A stretch of 64,000 bases of DNA from Pseudomonas putida (GCF_016406145.1 NZ_CP066306.1:1674001-1738000); one strand, 5' to 3'. Positions 37,101 through 48,690 are shown, numbered from the stretch's first letter. The notes: generated by a model from the letters alone, not told the origin. Made by a program: numbers and translations.

Positions 37101-38183
37101 ATGAGCAAGCAGATTCTGATTCTCCCAGGTGATGGCATTGGTCCGGAAATCATGGCCGAGGCGGTCAAGGTGCTGGAGCTGGCCAACGACAAGTTCCAGC
37201 TCGGCTTCAGCCTCGAGCACGACGTGATCGGCGGTGCTGCCATCGACAAGCACGGCGTGCCGCTGGCCGACGAGACCCTGGAACGCGCGCGCCAGGCCGA
37301 TGCCGTCCTGTTGGGCGCTGTGGGCGGGCCGAAGTGGGACAAGATCGAGCGTGACATCCGCCCTGAGCGCGGCCTGCTGAAAATCCGCTCGCAGCTGGGC
37401 CTGTTCGCCAACCTGCGCCCGGCCATCCTCTACCCGCAACTGGCCGATGCCTCGTCGCTCAAGCCGGAAATCGTCTCGGGCCTGGACATCCTCATCGTCC
37501 GTGAGCTGACCGGCGGTATCTACTTCGGTGCCCCGCGCGGCCAGCGTGAACTCGAAGGCGGCGAGCGTCAGGCCTACGACACCCTCCCGTATAGCGAGAG
37601 CGAAGTGCGCCGTATCGCCCGCGTCGGCTTCGACATGGCCCGTGTGCGTGGCAAGAAGCTGTGCTCGGTGGACAAGGCCAACGTCTTGGCCTCCAGCCAG
37701 CTGTGGCGTGAGGTGGTCGAGGACGTGGCCAAGGACTACCCGGATGTCGAGCTGAGCCACATGTATGTCGACAACGCCGCGATGCAACTGGTGCGCGCGC
37801 CCAAGCAGTTCGACGTGATGGTGACCGACAACATGTTCGGTGACATCCTGTCGGATGAGGCTTCCATGCTGACCGGCTCCATCGGCATGCTGCCTTCGGC
37901 GTCGCTCGATGCCAACAACAAGGGCATGTACGAGCCGTGCCACGGTTCGGCGCCGGACATCGCCGGCCAGGGCATTGCCAACCCGCTGGCGACCATCCTG
38001 TCGGTGTCGATGATGCTGCGTTACAGCTTCAACCAGCAGGCCGCAGCCGAGGCCATCGAGCAGGCGGTGAGCCAGGTCCTGGACCAGGGCCTTCGTACCG
38101 GTGACATCTGGTCGGCCGGTTGCAGCAAGGTAGGTACGCAGGAAATGGGCGACGCAGTAGTCGCCGCGCTGCAGAATCTGTAA
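37101..38183 (+). CDS. leuB: 3-isopropylmalate dehydrogenase
   Basis: Oxidatively decarboxylates 3-isopropylmalate with NAD+ in leucine synthesis. The 360-aa protein has the Mg-binding and substrate residues in [10 protein letters not shown] at the N-terminus, [13 protein letters not shown], and ending with the [18 protein letters not shown] segment. The length matches the family. GAGGAAAG (37092-37099) precedes the ATG at 37101. asd follows after 63 bases, in the usual pseudomonad order leuB-asd. Confidence 0.97.
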   Translation: MSKQILILPGDGIGPEIMAEAVKVLELANDKFQLGFSLEHDVIGGAAIDKHGVPLADETLERARQADAVLLGAVGGPKWDKIERDIRPERGLLKIRSQLGLFANLRPAILYPQLADASSLKPEIVSGLDILIVRELTGGIYFGAPRGQRELEGGERQAYDTLPYSESEVRRIARVGFDMARVRGKKLCSVDKANVLASSQLWREVVEDVAKDYPDVELSHMYVDNAAMQLVRAPKQFDVMVTDNMFGDILSDEASMLTGSIGMLPSASLDANNKGMYEPCHGSAPDIAGQGIANPLATILSVSMMLRYSFNQQAAAEAIEQAVSQVLDQGLRTGDIWSAGCSKVGTQEMGDAVVAALQNL

Positions 38184-38246
38184 TCTCTCCGGCCCGCCAC
38201 CGTTTTTGTTCGGTGGCGGCCCACTTTTAGCAAAGGTGTAGTTGCG

Positions 38247-39359
38247 ATGAAACGTGTAGGTCTGATCGGTTGGCGCGGTATGGTCGGTTCCGTGCTCATG
38301 CAGCGGATGCTGGAGGAGCAGGACTTCGACCTGATCGAGCCGGTGTTCTTCACCACCTCCAATGTCGGTGGCCAAGGTCCGAACGTGGGCAAGGATATTG
38401 CTCCGCTCAAGGACGCTTATTCGATTGAAGAACTCAAGACCCTCGACGTGATCCTGACCTGTCAGGGCGGCGACTACACCAACGAGGTCTTCCCCAAACT
38501 GCGTGAAGCCGGCTGGCAGGGTTACTGGATCGATGCTGCCTCGTCGCTGCGCATGCAGGACGATGCAGTGATCGTGCTCGACCCGGTCAACCGCAAGGTG
38601 ATCGACCAGCAGCTCGATGCCGGTACCAAGAACTACATCGGCGGCAACTGCACCGTCAGCCTGATGCTGATGGGCCTTGGCGGCCTGTTCGAAGCGGGCC
38701 TGGTCGAGTGGATGAGCGCCATGACCTACCAGGCGGCGTCGGGTGCCGGTGCGCAGAACATGCGCGAGCTGATCAAGCAGATGGGTGCTACCCACGCGGC
38801 AGTGGCCGATGACCTGGCCAATCCGGCCAGCGCCATCCTCGACATTGACCGCAAGGTGGCCGAGACCATGCGCAGCGAAGCCTACCCGGCTGAGAACTTC
38901 GGTGTGCCCTTGGCTGGCAGCCTGATCCCATGGATCGACAAGGAGCTGCCGAACGGCCAGAGCCGTGAAGAGTGGAAGGCTCAGGCCGAAACCAACAAGA
39001 TCCTCGGCCGCTTCAAGAGCCCGATCCCGGTCGATGGCATCTGCGTGCGCATCGGCGCCATGCGCTGCCACAGCCAGGCGCTGACCATCAAGCTGAACAA
39101 GGACGTGCCACTGGCCGATATCGAAGGCATGATCAGCCAGCACAACCCGTGGGTGAAGCTGGTGCCGAACCAGCGCGAGATCAGCATGCAGGAACTGACC
39201 CCGACCAACGTCACCGGTACCCTGAACATTCCGGTGGGCCGTTTGCGCAAGCTGAACATGGGCTCGCAATATCTGGGCGCGTTCACCGTCGGCGATCAGC
39301 TGCTGTGGGGTGCTGCCGAGCCGCTGCGCCGCATGCTGCGGATTCTGCTGGAGCGTTGA
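38247..39359 (+). CDS. asd: Aspartate-semialdehyde dehydrogenase
   Basis: NADPH-dependent reduction of aspartyl phosphate in lysine, threonine and methionine synthesis and for diaminopimelate. The 370-aa protein starts [18 protein letters not shown], with the dinucleotide-binding loop, and has the catalytic cysteine C135 in [12 protein letters not shown]. The length fits the gammaproteobacterial type (E. coli 367). AGCAAAGGTG precedes the ATG. A perfect 12-bp terminator stem follows at 39379. The next gene is a paralogue. Confidence 0.97.
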   Translation: MKRVGLIGWRGMVGSVLMQRMLEEQDFDLIEPVFFTTSNVGGQGPNVGKDIAPLKDAYSIEELKTLDVILTCQGGDYTNEVFPKLREAGWQGYWIDAASSLRMQDDAVIVLDPVNRKVIDQQLDAGTKNYIGGNCTVSLMLMGLGGLFEAGLVEWMSAMTYQAASGAGAQNMRELIKQMGATHAAVADDLANPASAILDIDRKVAETMRSEAYPAENFGVPLAGSLIPWIDKELPNGQSREEWKAQAETNKILGRFKSPIPVDGICVRIGAMRCHSQALTIKLNKDVPLADIEGMISQHNPWVKLVPNQREISMQELTPTNVTGTLNIPVGRLRKLNMGSQYLGAFTVGDQLLWGAAEPLRRMLRILLER

Positions 39360-39378
39360 TCGTTCTGGGTTGAACAGA

Positions 39379-39410
39379 AAACCCGCGCTGGCGACAGCGC
39401 GGGTTTTTTT
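39379..39410 (+). terminator. Rho-independent terminator after asd
   Basis: AAACCCGCGCTG (39379-39390) and CAGCGCGGGTTT (39395-39406) are perfect arms with a four-base loop and a T run. It isolates asd from the paralogue downstream. Confidence 0.92.
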
Positions 39411-39500
39411 ATGTGCGCGCCCCACAGGGCCAGCACAGACAAAACGGTACAATCCGAGTAAAGTGCCGCCCCCGCCGTTACAGCAAAAAGGATCCTCTCC

Positions 39501-40505
39501 ATGACCCAACCCCTGGACATCGCCGTCGTCGGCGCCACCGGTAGTGTCGGTGAAACCTTGGTACAGATTCTCGAAGAACTGCACTTCCCGGTCGGCACGC
39601 TGCACCTGCTGGCCAGCATGGAGTCGGCGGGCAGCAGCGTGATGTTCGCCGGCAAGAAGGTCAAAGTGCGTGAAGTCGACAGTTTCGATTTCACCCAGGT
39701 CAAACTGGCCTTCTTCGCCGCCAGCCCGGCCGTCAGTCGTAGCTTTGCCAGCAAGGCCCGTGAGGCCGGCTGCACGGTCATTGACCTGTCTGGCGGCCTG
39801 GATGACGCCCTGGCGGTCGTGCCTGAAGCCAATGCCGAGCGCATCGCCGGCCTGGCGCTGCCGGCGTGCATCGCCAGCCCCAGTGCCGCAGCCGTGGCCT
39901 TGGCCGTCGCGCTGGCGCCACTGAAGGGGCTGGTGGAGATCGAGCGCGTGCAGGTCATGGCCGCGCTCGCGGTGTCTGCCCAGGGCCGGGAGGCTGTTAA
40001 CGAACTGGCCCGGCAGACCGCCGAGCTGCTCAACGCCCGCCCGCTGGAGCCGCGTTTCTTCGATCGCCAGGTGGCGTTCAACCTGCTGGCCCAGGTCGGT
40101 GCGGCAGACGAGCAGGGCCACACCGCGCTCGAGCGCCGCCTGGTTGATGAGCTGCCGGTGCTGTTGGGCCAGCCGGAACTGAAGATTTCCGTGACCTGCG
40201 TTCAAGTCCCGGTGTTTTTTGGCGATAGCTTCAGTGTGGCGGTACAGAGCCGTAATCCGGTGGATCTTGTTGCGGTCAATGCCGCGCTGGAGGGTGCCGA
40301 CAGTGTCGAGTTGGTCGAGCGGGATGATTATCCGACCCCGGTAGGGGACGCAGTAGGGCAAGACGTGGTCTATGTTGGTCGTGTACGCCATGGTGTTGAC
40401 GAAGACCGGCAGCTCAACCTGTGGCTGACCACCGACAACCTGCGCAAGGGCGCTGCGCTAAACGCCGTGCAGGTGGCGCAATTGTTGATTAAACACATAG
40501 CGTAA
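39501..40505 (+). CDS. USG-1-like aspartate-semialdehyde dehydrogenase homologue
   Basis: A 334-aa homologue of aspartate-semialdehyde dehydrogenase, of the USG-1 type found beside fimV-truA in pseudomonads and E. coli. The N-terminal dinucleotide loop VVGATGSVGETLVQ is present. At the position of the catalytic cysteine, ASPSAAAV (around residues 125-132) stands where asd has a NPNCST-like motif; C123 is nearby but shifted, so loss of activity is likely. The role is unknown. Alignment by eye, so the exact register is uncertain. An active enzyme copy is asd just upstream. Confidence 0.8.
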   Translation: MTQPLDIAVVGATGSVGETLVQILEELHFPVGTLHLLASMESAGSSVMFAGKKVKVREVDSFDFTQVKLAFFAASPAVSRSFASKAREAGCTVIDLSGGLDDALAVVPEANAERIAGLALPACIASPSAAAVALAVALAPLKGLVEIERVQVMAALAVSAQGREAVNELARQTAELLNARPLEPRFFDRQVAFNLLAQVGAADEQGHTALERRLVDELPVLLGQPELKISVTCVQVPVFFGDSFSVAVQSRNPVDLVAVNAALEGADSVELVERDDYPTPVGDAVGQDVVYVGRVRHGVDEDRQLNLWLTTDNLRKGAALNAVQVAQLLIKHIA

Positions 40506-40575
40506 AAGATACTGGCGAGCACTTTTGTCCCGCACCGCTTGCGGTTTCGGGACGATTCATACAAGGGATGAGGTC

Positions 40576-43266
40576 ATGCTTCGAATTCGCAAACTGGTTC
40601 TGGCCATGGCGGCAGCGTCGGCGCTGTCATCTGGCATGGCGAATGCCCTGGGGTTGGGTGAACTGACGCTCAAATCGGCGCAGAACCAGCCGCTGGACGC
40701 CGAGATCGAATTGCTCGATGTGCGCGACCTCACCGCTGCCGAAGTGGCGCCAAGCCTGGCGCCGCCGGAAGAGTTCAGCAAGGCCGGGGTGGAGTATCCG
40801 GGCTACCTCGAGGACCTGACCTTTACCCCGGTGATCAACCCCAATGGCAAGAGCGTACTGCGGGTAACCTCCAGCCAGCCGCTGCCGGGTTCGGTGGTAA
40901 AGTTTCTGGTCCAGGTGATGTGGCCCCAGGGGCGCCTGCTGCGTGACTACAGTGTGCTGCTCGACCAGGCCAAGGCTCAGGGCGAGCAGCCTGCCGCGGC
41001 CAATGTCACCCCGGCAACCAGCAGCGCCGGCAGCTACACCACCAAACGCCGCGATACCCTATGGCAGATTGCTGCGCGCAATACCCAAAGTGGTGGCTCG
41101 GTGCAGCAGACAATGATCGCCATTCAGGCGCTGAACCCGGATGCCTTTATCGGCAACAATATCAACCAGTTGAAGGTTGGCCAGGTGTTGCGCCTGCCCG
41201 ATCAGCAGCAGGTCCAGAGCATCCCGCAGGTCGAGGCCAATCGCGAAGTGGCCGAACAGTACGCCGCCTGGCGTGAGGGCCGGCGCCTAGGCCCCCGCGC
41301 CCGGCAGCTGGACGCCACCCGTCGCGGCGCCGCCGACGCGGCGCCTGAGCGTATAGCCCAAGGCGATAACCTGCGCCTGGTCAGCCCAGGCAACCAGCCT
41401 GGCGCTGGCGATGCCAAGGCGCTCAACGACAAGCTGGCCGTGGCCCAGGAGAGCCTGGACACCAGCCGTCGTGACAATGAAGAACTCAAGAGCCGGATGA
41501 GTGACCTGCAGAGCCAGTTGGACAAGCTGCAGCGCCTCATTCAGCTCAAGAACGACCAGTTGGCACGCCTGGAGGCACAGGGTGCCGCCGGGGAACCCGC
41601 CCCGGCCGCCACCTTGCCTGGTGAGTCGGCCCCGGCGCAGCCTGCAGATAACACCCAGATGCCGCCCGCCGATCCCGTCGTGGCACCGGCGCCGGCTGCC
41701 GTCGACACCGCGCCTGGCTCTGCCCCGGCTGGCGAGGATGCTCCTGTCGGCCAGCAGCCGGGCGCGCTGGATGAGATGCTGGGGAATCCGTTGGTGCTGG
41801 GCCTGATCGCAGGTTCCGCATTCCTCGTGCTGTTGTTGCTGCTGTTGCTGCTGGCGCGCCGACGCAAAGCCCAGCAGGAGGCCGAAAAGCACCTGCGCAT
41901 GGCGCGGGCACTGGCTGAGGAAGGCGAGCGTAACCCCGACCTCGACCTGCCTGCGAGCAGCTTCGATGAGCTGGAAGTATCGGCGCCTGGCGTAACCCTG
42001 TCGCCGGCGGTGGTAGCGGCTTCGGCTGCTGCAGCCGTTGCGGCGGAAAAACCCGTTGCCCCGGCCCCCGTTGGCGTGCCATTACCGGCACAGGACCCGA
42101 ATGCCGAGCTGCTGGCAGAGGTCGAGCAGAGCTTGGCCCGCGGCCGTCTCAATCACGCGGCGGACCTATTGGAGACGGCCGTCGCTGCGCAACCGGAGCA
42201 GGATGGCCTGCGGTTGAAGCTGATGGAGGTTTACGCGCGCCAGGGTGACCACAGCGCATTCGTAGAGCAGGAGCGCAAGCTGCCGGGCAGCGAAGAGAAT
42301 ATCGCGCAGGTCAGTCAGCTCAAGGAGCACTACCCGGCCATGCTTGGCATTGCCGCGGCAGGGCTGGGGGCTGCGGCGCTGGCTGCCGAGCTGGATGAGC
42401 AGTACGTCCAGGATCTGTTGCAGGATCAGCCGCAGGCGCCGGCAGAGGTCGATGCCGAGCCTGAGCCTGAGCCTGAGCCTGAAGCTGTTGCTGAGTCTGA
42501 ACCTGAACCTGAGTCGCAAATCGAGGCGGTTGCTCAAGCGCCTGCCCTTGATGACAATGGTCTGGACAGTGCATTCGACCTTGACCTGAGTGACGATCTG
42601 CCCCTGAGCGAACTTGAACCGCCGATGCTCGATGAAGCCGCATTGACGGATCTGCAGGTAAATGATGAGCCGCTCGCCGCCGCTGATCCTGCTGTGCAGG
42701 AAGCAGACGCCGATGCCGATTTCGAAGCCTTGCTGGCGCAGGCTCAGGCCGAGCCACAGAGCGTCGATGATCTGGCGGACTTCGACCTGGACATGGGTGA
42801 GCCGAGCGTTGCCGAACCGGTCGAGGAAGAGCCGGTCGACGTTGCTGCCGAACTGGCAGCTTTCGATTCCATCCCTGAGTTCGACCCGATTTCCGAGCTG
42901 GAGCTGCCAGAAGACTTCGATTTGTCGCTGTCGCTGGATGACCAGTCACCGGCCGCCAAGAGCTTTGCTTCGGAGCTCAGTGACGTCAACGCTGAACTGG
43001 ACAAGCTGTCGCAGAACCTCGAGTCGCCGTCGCTGGAGTCGCACTTCACTGCTGCAGACGCTGCCCAAGAGCCGGAACCCCTGGACGATCTGGACTTCGA
43101 TTTCTTCTCCGGCAGCGACGAAGTGGCCACCAAGCTCGATCTGGCACGTGCCTACATCGACATGGGTGACCATCAGGGGGCGCGTGACATCCTCGATGAA
43201 GTAGTCAAGGATGGCGACGACACTCAGCGTCAGGAAGCCGAAGACATGCTGTCCCGGCTGGTCTGA
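40576..43266 (+). CDS. fimV: FimV-like LysM inner-membrane protein
   Basis: Peptidoglycan-binding hub protein needed in P. aeruginosa for type IV pilus assembly, twitching and polar localisation. The 896-aa protein has a signal peptide (about 1-25), a FimV N-terminal domain, a LysM domain at about residues 153-208, a coiled coil (280-335), a Pro/Ala-rich linker and one transmembrane helix (405-427). A long acidic cytoplasmic tail has repeated Glu-Pro around residues 632-660 and a terminal TPR-like FimV domain (DLARAYIDMGDHQGARDILD). GATGAGG precedes the ATG at 40576. Confidence 0.93.
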   Translation: MLRIRKLVLAMAAASALSSGMANALGLGELTLKSAQNQPLDAEIELLDVRDLTAAEVAPSLAPPEEFSKAGVEYPGYLEDLTFTPVINPNGKSVLRVTSSQPLPGSVVKFLVQVMWPQGRLLRDYSVLLDQAKAQGEQPAAANVTPATSSAGSYTTKRRDTLWQIAARNTQSGGSVQQTMIAIQALNPDAFIGNNINQLKVGQVLRLPDQQQVQSIPQVEANREVAEQYAAWREGRRLGPRARQLDATRRGAADAAPERIAQGDNLRLVSPGNQPGAGDAKALNDKLAVAQESLDTSRRDNEELKSRMSDLQSQLDKLQRLIQLKNDQLARLEAQGAAGEPAPAATLPGESAPAQPADNTQMPPADPVVAPAPAAVDTAPGSAPAGEDAPVGQQPGALDEMLGNPLVLGLIAGSAFLVLLLLLLLLARRRKAQQEAEKHLRMARALAEEGERNPDLDLPASSFDELEVSAPGVTLSPAVVAASAAAAVAAEKPVAPAPVGVPLPAQDPNAELLAEVEQSLARGRLNHAADLLETAVAAQPEQDGLRLKLMEVYARQGDHSAFVEQERKLPGSEENIAQVSQLKEHYPAMLGIAAAGLGAAALAAELDEQYVQDLLQDQPQAPAEVDAEPEPEPEPEAVAESEPEPESQIEAVAQAPALDDNGLDSAFDLDLSDDLPLSELEPPMLDEAALTDLQVNDEPLAAADPAVQEADADADFEALLAQAQAEPQSVDDLADFDLDMGEPSVAEPVEEEPVDVAAELAAFDSIPEFDPISELELPEDFDLSLSLDDQSPAAKSFASELSDVNAELDKLSQNLESPSLESHFTAADAAQEPEPLDDLDFDFFSGSDEVATKLDLARAYIDMGDHQGARDILDEVVKDGDDTQRQEAEDMLSRLV

Positions 43267-43290
43267 AGGCCTCACCTGCAGCGTAAAACC

Positions 43291-43316
43291 AACGGCAGCC
43301 CAACAAGGCTGCCGTT
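43291..43316 (+). terminator. Hairpin after fimV
   Basis: AACGGCAGCC (43291-43300) and GGCTGCCGTT (43307-43316) form a perfect 10-bp stem. No long T tract follows, so termination would be partial. TATAAT at 43322-43327 just after it could be a truA -10 box. Confidence 0.5.
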
Positions 43317-43364
43317 GTCGTTATAATCCCCGGCACTTCGTATTGCCCCACAGGTTTCACGCTC

Positions 43365-44219
43365 TTGGACATCATCGACACCGCTGCCACCGAATCGGCC
43401 GCCGAAGGCTTCACCCGCATTGCCCTGGGCGTGGAATACAAGGGTTCGCGCTACCGCGGCTGGCAACGCCAGGCCAGCGGTGTGCCCAGTGTCCAGCAGG
43501 CGCTGGAGCAAGCCCTGTCGAAAGTGGCCAACGAGCCCATCACGGTGGTCTGCGCCGGGCGTACCGACGCCGGTGTGCATGGTTGTGGGCAGATCGTGCA
43601 TTTCGATACCCGCGCCAATCGCGACGAACGCGCCTGGACCCTGGGCACCAACTTCAACCTGCCCCATGACATCAGTGTGGTCTGGTCGCGGCCGATGCCT
43701 GCGGATTTCCATGCACGCTTCAAGGCCACCGCCCGGCGCTACCGTTATGTCATCTACAACGACCCGATCCGCCCGGCACACCTGGCCGAGGAAGTGACGT
43801 GGAATCACCGGCCGCTTGATGTAGAGCGCATGGCCGATGCTGCGCAATTCCTGCTGGGTACCCACGATTTCAGTGCCTTTCGCGCCAGCCAGTGCCAGGC
43901 CAAGTCGCCGATCAAGCATATCCATCACCTGCGGGTCACCCGTCACGGGCAGATGATCGTGCTGGATGTGCGGGCCACCGCTTTCCTGCACCATATGGTG
44001 CGCAATATTGCCGGTGTGCTGATGACCATTGGTGCGGGTGAGCGCCCTGCGGGCTGGGCCCGTGAAGTGCTGGAAGGGCGCAACCGGCGTGAAGGCGGTG
44101 TGACGGCCCATCCGTACGGCCTGTACCTGGTTCAGGTGGAGTACCCGGAGGAATTCCAGCTGCCACAGCGTTACATTGGTCCACACTTTCTGACCGGCTA
44201 CGAGGCGTTGGCCGACTGA
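43365..44219 (+). CDS. truA: tRNA pseudouridine synthase TruA
   Basis: Makes pseudouridine at positions 38-40 of tRNA anticodon arms. The 284-aa protein has the catalytic aspartate in CAGRTDAGVHGCGQ. ALGVEYKGSRYRGWQRQ and FRASQCQAKSPIKHI are further TruA marks. The start is a TTG at 43365; no ATG lies between it and the conserved core. The N-terminal extension DIIDTAATESAAEG is longer than in E. coli. TrpF follows after 60 bases, in the usual order truA-trpF-accD-folC. Confidence 0.94.
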   Translation: MDIIDTAATESAAEGFTRIALGVEYKGSRYRGWQRQASGVPSVQQALEQALSKVANEPITVVCAGRTDAGVHGCGQIVHFDTRANRDERAWTLGTNFNLPHDISVVWSRPMPADFHARFKATARRYRYVIYNDPIRPAHLAEEVTWNHRPLDVERMADAAQFLLGTHDFSAFRASQCQAKSPIKHIHHLRVTRHGQMIVLDVRATAFLHHMVRNIAGVLMTIGAGERPAGWAREVLEGRNRREGGVTAHPYGLYLVQVEYPEEFQLPQRYIGPHFLTGYEALAD

Positions 44220-44279
44220 CGGGCGAAAACGCTTTTGCTACCATCGGGCCTTTCAGTGTTTTCTCAGGGTTTGCAGTCC

Positions 44280-44900
44280 ATGAGCAATGTTCGCAGCAAG
44301 ATCTGCGGGATTACCCGCATAGAAGACGCGCTTGCCGCCGCCGAGGCGGGGGCCGATGCCATCGGCTTCGTTTTCTATGCCAAAAGCCCGCGCGCCGTCG
44401 ACGTGCGCCAGGCGCGGGCAATCATGGCCGAGCTGCCACCCTTCGTGACCACGGTCGGCCTATTCGTCAACGCCTCGCGCTGCGAACTCAACGAGATCCT
44501 CGAGGCTGTGCCGCTGGACCTGCTACAGTTCCACGGCGACGAAACCCCGGCTGACTGCGAAGGGTATCACCGCCCGTGGATCAAGGCGCTGCGAGTGCGC
44601 CCGGGTGACGATCTGGAGGCTGCCTGCCGGCACTATGCCGGTGCGCGTGGCATCCTGCTCGACACCTATGTTGCCGGCGTACCCGGTGGTACTGGCGAGG
44701 CGTTCGACTGGTCGCTGGTGCCTTCACGGCTGAGCAAGCCGATCATTCTCGCCGGAGGCTTGTCGGCCGGCAACGTCGGCCAGGCCATCGCCCAGGTGCG
44801 GCCGTATGCGGTGGATGTCAGTGGTGGTGTGGAGCAGGCCAAGGGCATCAAGGACGCGGCGAAGATCGAAGCGTTCATGCGTGCGGTGAAACAGGCGTGA
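44280..44900 (+). CDS. trpF: Phosphoribosylanthranilate isomerase
   Basis: Catalyses the Amadori rearrangement in tryptophan synthesis. The 206-aa TIM-barrel protein begins [17 protein letters not shown] with the catalytic cysteine in KICGI; the C-terminal [18 protein letters not shown] segment holds the phosphate-binding loop. The ATG at 44280 matches the family length. trpF is separate from other trp genes in Pseudomonas, as here. A 223-base gap precedes accD. Confidence 0.95.
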   Translation: MSNVRSKICGITRIEDALAAAEAGADAIGFVFYAKSPRAVDVRQARAIMAELPPFVTTVGLFVNASRCELNEILEAVPLDLLQFHGDETPADCEGYHRPWIKALRVRPGDDLEAACRHYAGARGILLDTYVAGVPGGTGEAFDWSLVPSRLSKPIILAGGLSAGNVGQAIAQVRPYAVDVSGGVEQAKGIKDAAKIEAFMRAVKQA

Positions 44901-45123
44901 TGCCAGATGTGACGGCTGGCTGCGCGCCATCGTCCATAGCTATCGCAGCCCTGCGGGGCGGCTGCCGGCATGCCGGTTGGCCAAAGAATACGTTGAAGAC
45001 GGTGCGGTACGCAGGCAGCCCCTGTGGCCGGTCCGTCATCGTTTGACAGAAGAATTTGAGCTCAAAGGGCAGGGCATGGCCGGCCAGACTGGTCCCCGCC
45101 CGCCAATACTGGAGAAATAAAGC

Positions 45124-46016
<893 letters not shown>

Positions 46017-46017
<1 letters not shown>

Positions 46018-47303
46018 TGAAAGACAGAACCCTGGGCGAATGGCTCGCCTACCTCGAGCAGTTGCACCCCTCGGCCATCGACATGGGGCTGGAGCGTTCG
46101 CAAAAGGTGCTTGCACGATTGGCCCTGGGCAAGCTGGCGCCTCGTGTGGTGACCGTCACCGGCACCAACGGCAAAGGCTCGACCTGTGCCTTCGTGGCGT
46201 CGATGCTGCGTGCCCAGGGGCTCAAGGTTGGCGTGTACAGCTCGCCACACCTGTTGCGTTACAACGAACGGGTGCTGATCGATGGCCAGGAGGCCAGTGA
46301 TGAGCACCTTTGCGAAGCCTTTGCTGCCGTCGAGGCGGCGCGAGGCGAGATTTCCCTGACCTATTTCGAGATGGGCACCCTGGCGGCATTCTGGCTGTTC
46401 TACCAGTCCGGGCTGGATGCCGTGGTGCTTGAAGTGGGCCTGGGTGGTCGTCTGGATACGGTGAACGTCGTCGATGCCGACCTGGCCCTGGTGACCAGTA
46501 TCGGCGTCGACCATATCGATTACCTGGGCGATACCCGCGAGTTGGTGGCCTTCGAGAAGGCTGGCATCTTCCGCCCGGGCAAACCGGCACTGTGCGGTGA
46601 CCTGGATCCTCCTCGGCCACTGTTGGACAAGGCGCGTGAACTGGCTGCGCCGTTGTTCCTGCGGGGTCGTGACTTCGATCTTGCCAGCGCCGATACCACC
46701 TGGTGCTGGCGTGGTACTGCGGCAGACGGCTCAGGAGTGGAGCTGTCAGACCTGCCGCTGCTCGACCTGCCGATGGAAAACGCCGCCCTGGCCCTGCAGG
46801 CTTACCTGCTGATGGGGCTCCCTTGGGATGCCGGGCAAATCCGTCAGGCACTGCTCGATACCCGTATCACCGGGCGGCTGGACCGTCGCACGCTCAGTTG
46901 GCAAGGTAAGCGCGTGGAGCTGTTGCTGGATGTGGGGCATAACCCTCATGCAGCAGAATATCTGGCGCATCGTCTGTCAATGCAATCGCTCAAGGGCAGG
47001 CGCCTGGCAGTCTTCGGCCTGCTGGCGGACAAAGATCTGCCAGGCGTTCTGGCGCCGTTGCAGAGCCTGGTCGATGACTGGGCGGTGGCGCCTTTGCAGT
47101 CACCGCGCAGCCGTCCGGCCGCCGAGCTTGTCGGCGCCTTGACGAACCTCGGCGCGTCGGTGAAGTCTTATGCCAGCGTCGGCGCCGCTCTTGATGGGCA
47201 ATGCGCTCAGGCGACGGCGGATGACCAGATCCTGCTGTTCGGTTCGTTTTTCTGTGTTGCCGAGGCCCTGGAATGGCTGGGGCAGCAGGCCCTGGAGGGG
47301 TGA
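46017..47303 (+). CDS. folC: Bifunctional folylpolyglutamate/dihydrofolate synthase
   Basis: Adds glutamate to dihydropteroate and to tetrahydrofolates. The 428-aa Mur-ligase-like enzyme has the P-loop GTNGKGSTC at about residues 50-58 and the FEMGTLAAFWLF and LEVGLGGRLDTVNVV motifs of FolC. The ATG overlaps the accD TGA. PabC at 10.8 kb supplies the p-aminobenzoate used upstream. A SPOR-domain gene follows after 4 bases. Confidence 0.94.
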
Positions 47304-47307
47304 GTAG

Positions 47308-47973
47308 ATGGCAGTGCTGGATAAAGGGATGAAACAGCGCATGGTGGGTGCGTTGGTGCTGGTGGCGCTGGCGGTTATTTTTCTGCCGATGCTGTTCACC
47401 CGCGAGGACGAAATGCGTCAGGTGCGCGTAGAGGCCCCGCAGGCTCCAGCGATGCCGAGCTTGCCTGAAGTCAAGGTAGAGCCGGTTGCCGTGCCCGAGC
47501 CGCAACCGCTGCCGCAAGAGGCGCAGCAGGCGCCCGTAGTGGTCAACGAATCCTCGGCCCCGGTGGCCACGCCGAGCCAGCCGATCACGCCGTCGCCGCA
47601 AACCCAGGCTCAGATCCAGCCTAAGCCGCAAGCGTCGGCGCCTGCTTCGGCGTCCAAGGCCCAAGTGCAACCGGCCACTACACCTGCGCCGGCAGCAACC
47701 GCTACCGCGCCGTCGAAAATCGACGTCAACGGCTTGCCGGTGAGCTGGTCGATCCAGCTGGCTAGCCTGTCCAATCGCGCCGGGGCCGAGAGCCTGCAGA
47801 AAACCCTGCGCAGCCAGGGTTACAATGCCTACATCCGTTCGGCCGGTGGCATGAATCGGGTATATGTGGGGCCGCTGATCGAGCGTGCCGAGGCTGAGCG
47901 CCTGCGTGATGCAATCAATCGGCAGCAGAAGCTGAAGGGCTTTGTGATCCGTTTCCAGCCAGAACGCGGTTGA
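47308..47973 (+). CDS. dedD: DedD-like SPOR-domain cell-division protein
   Basis: A 221-aa inner-membrane protein. The N-terminus is cytoplasmic, with one transmembrane helix at about residues 12-31 (MVGALVLVALAVIFLPMLF), then a Pro/Ala/Gln-rich periplasmic linker, then a SPOR domain at about residues 145-221 (SWSIQLASLSNRAGAESL). SPOR domains bind denuded glycan at the septum. The folC-dedD-cvpA-purF order is the same as in E. coli, which supports the name DedD. Confidence 0.88.
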   Translation: MAVLDKGMKQRMVGALVLVALAVIFLPMLFTREDEMRQVRVEAPQAPAMPSLPEVKVEPVAVPEPQPLPQEAQQAPVVVNESSAPVATPSQPITPSPQTQAQIQPKPQASAPASASKAQVQPATTPAPAATATAPSKIDVNGLPVSWSIQLASLSNRAGAESLQKTLRSQGYNAYIRSAGGMNRVYVGPLIERAEAERLRDAINRQQKLKGFVIRFQPERG

Positions 47974-48090
47974 TTCCAGGGGGCTGCCCTGCAGCCCATC
48001 TGCGGGCTAGCCAATCGGCCTGACATTCCGCTTACTCCCGGCCCTTTGCTCTGGTAAAATGCGCCGCCTCAAACGTCTGCAGGCAGCACC

Positions 48091-48648
48091 GTGGCATTTA
48101 CCTGGGTTGATTGGGCGATCATCGCGATCATCGCCGTTTCCACACTGATCAGTCTCAAGCGCGGCTTCGTCAAGGAAGCCTTGTCCCTGCTCATCTGGAT
48201 CATTGCCGGTGCCGTCGCCTGGATGTTCGGTGGGTCGCTCTCGGTGTATCTTGAAAGCTACATCCAGACCCCATCGATGCGCATCATTGCTGGCTGCGCC
48301 ATTCTTTTCGTCGCCACCCTACTGGTGGGCGCGATGGTCAATTTCCTGGTCGGTGAGCTGATCCGCGTGACCGGGCTGTCCGGTACCGATCGTTTTCTCG
48401 GCATGGCCTTTGGCGCGGCGCGCGGAGCCTTGCTGGTGGTGGTCGCCATCGGTCTGCTCAGCCTGGGGCCGGTGCAACAGGATACCTGGTGGCAGGAATC
48501 TCGCCTGATACCACAATTTCTATTGGTCGCTGACTGGTCCAAGAACCTGATTCTGGGTTTCACCAGCCAGTGGATGTCCAGTGGGGTGATCAGCACTCCG
48601 GCTGATCTCCCGTTCAAGGAACAGTTGCTCGGGCCTGCAAAGCCTTGA
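48091..48648 (+). CDS. cvpA: CvpA-family inner-membrane protein
   Basis: A 185-aa CvpA protein, in E. coli required for colicin V production, tolerance to some membrane stresses and upstream of purF. Four transmembrane helices are visible: about residues 5-22, 28-47, 62-85 and 103-122. The start is the GTG at 48091, giving MAFTWVDWAIIAIIA. The gap to dedD holds a half REP-like element (47980-48025). purF follows after 42 bases. Confidence 0.9.
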   Translation: MAFTWVDWAIIAIIAVSTLISLKRGFVKEALSLLIWIIAGAVAWMFGGSLSVYLESYIQTPSMRIIAGCAILFVATLLVGAMVNFLVGELIRVTGLSGTDRFLGMAFGAARGALLVVVAIGLLSLGPVQQDTWWQESRLIPQFLLVADWSKNLILGFTSQWMSSGVISTPADLPFKEQLLGPAKP

Positions 48649-48690
48649 GCGCTATTCACTCAAGTTTCATCAAAGTAGGGGTTGCGTCGC

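Noticed and set aside
35928..40391. A very long (1487 codon) open frame on the minus strand across leuD-asd-usg
   Set aside because: It is antisense to well-supported genes and its composition (many His, Gln, Arg) is typical of GC-rich shadow frames.
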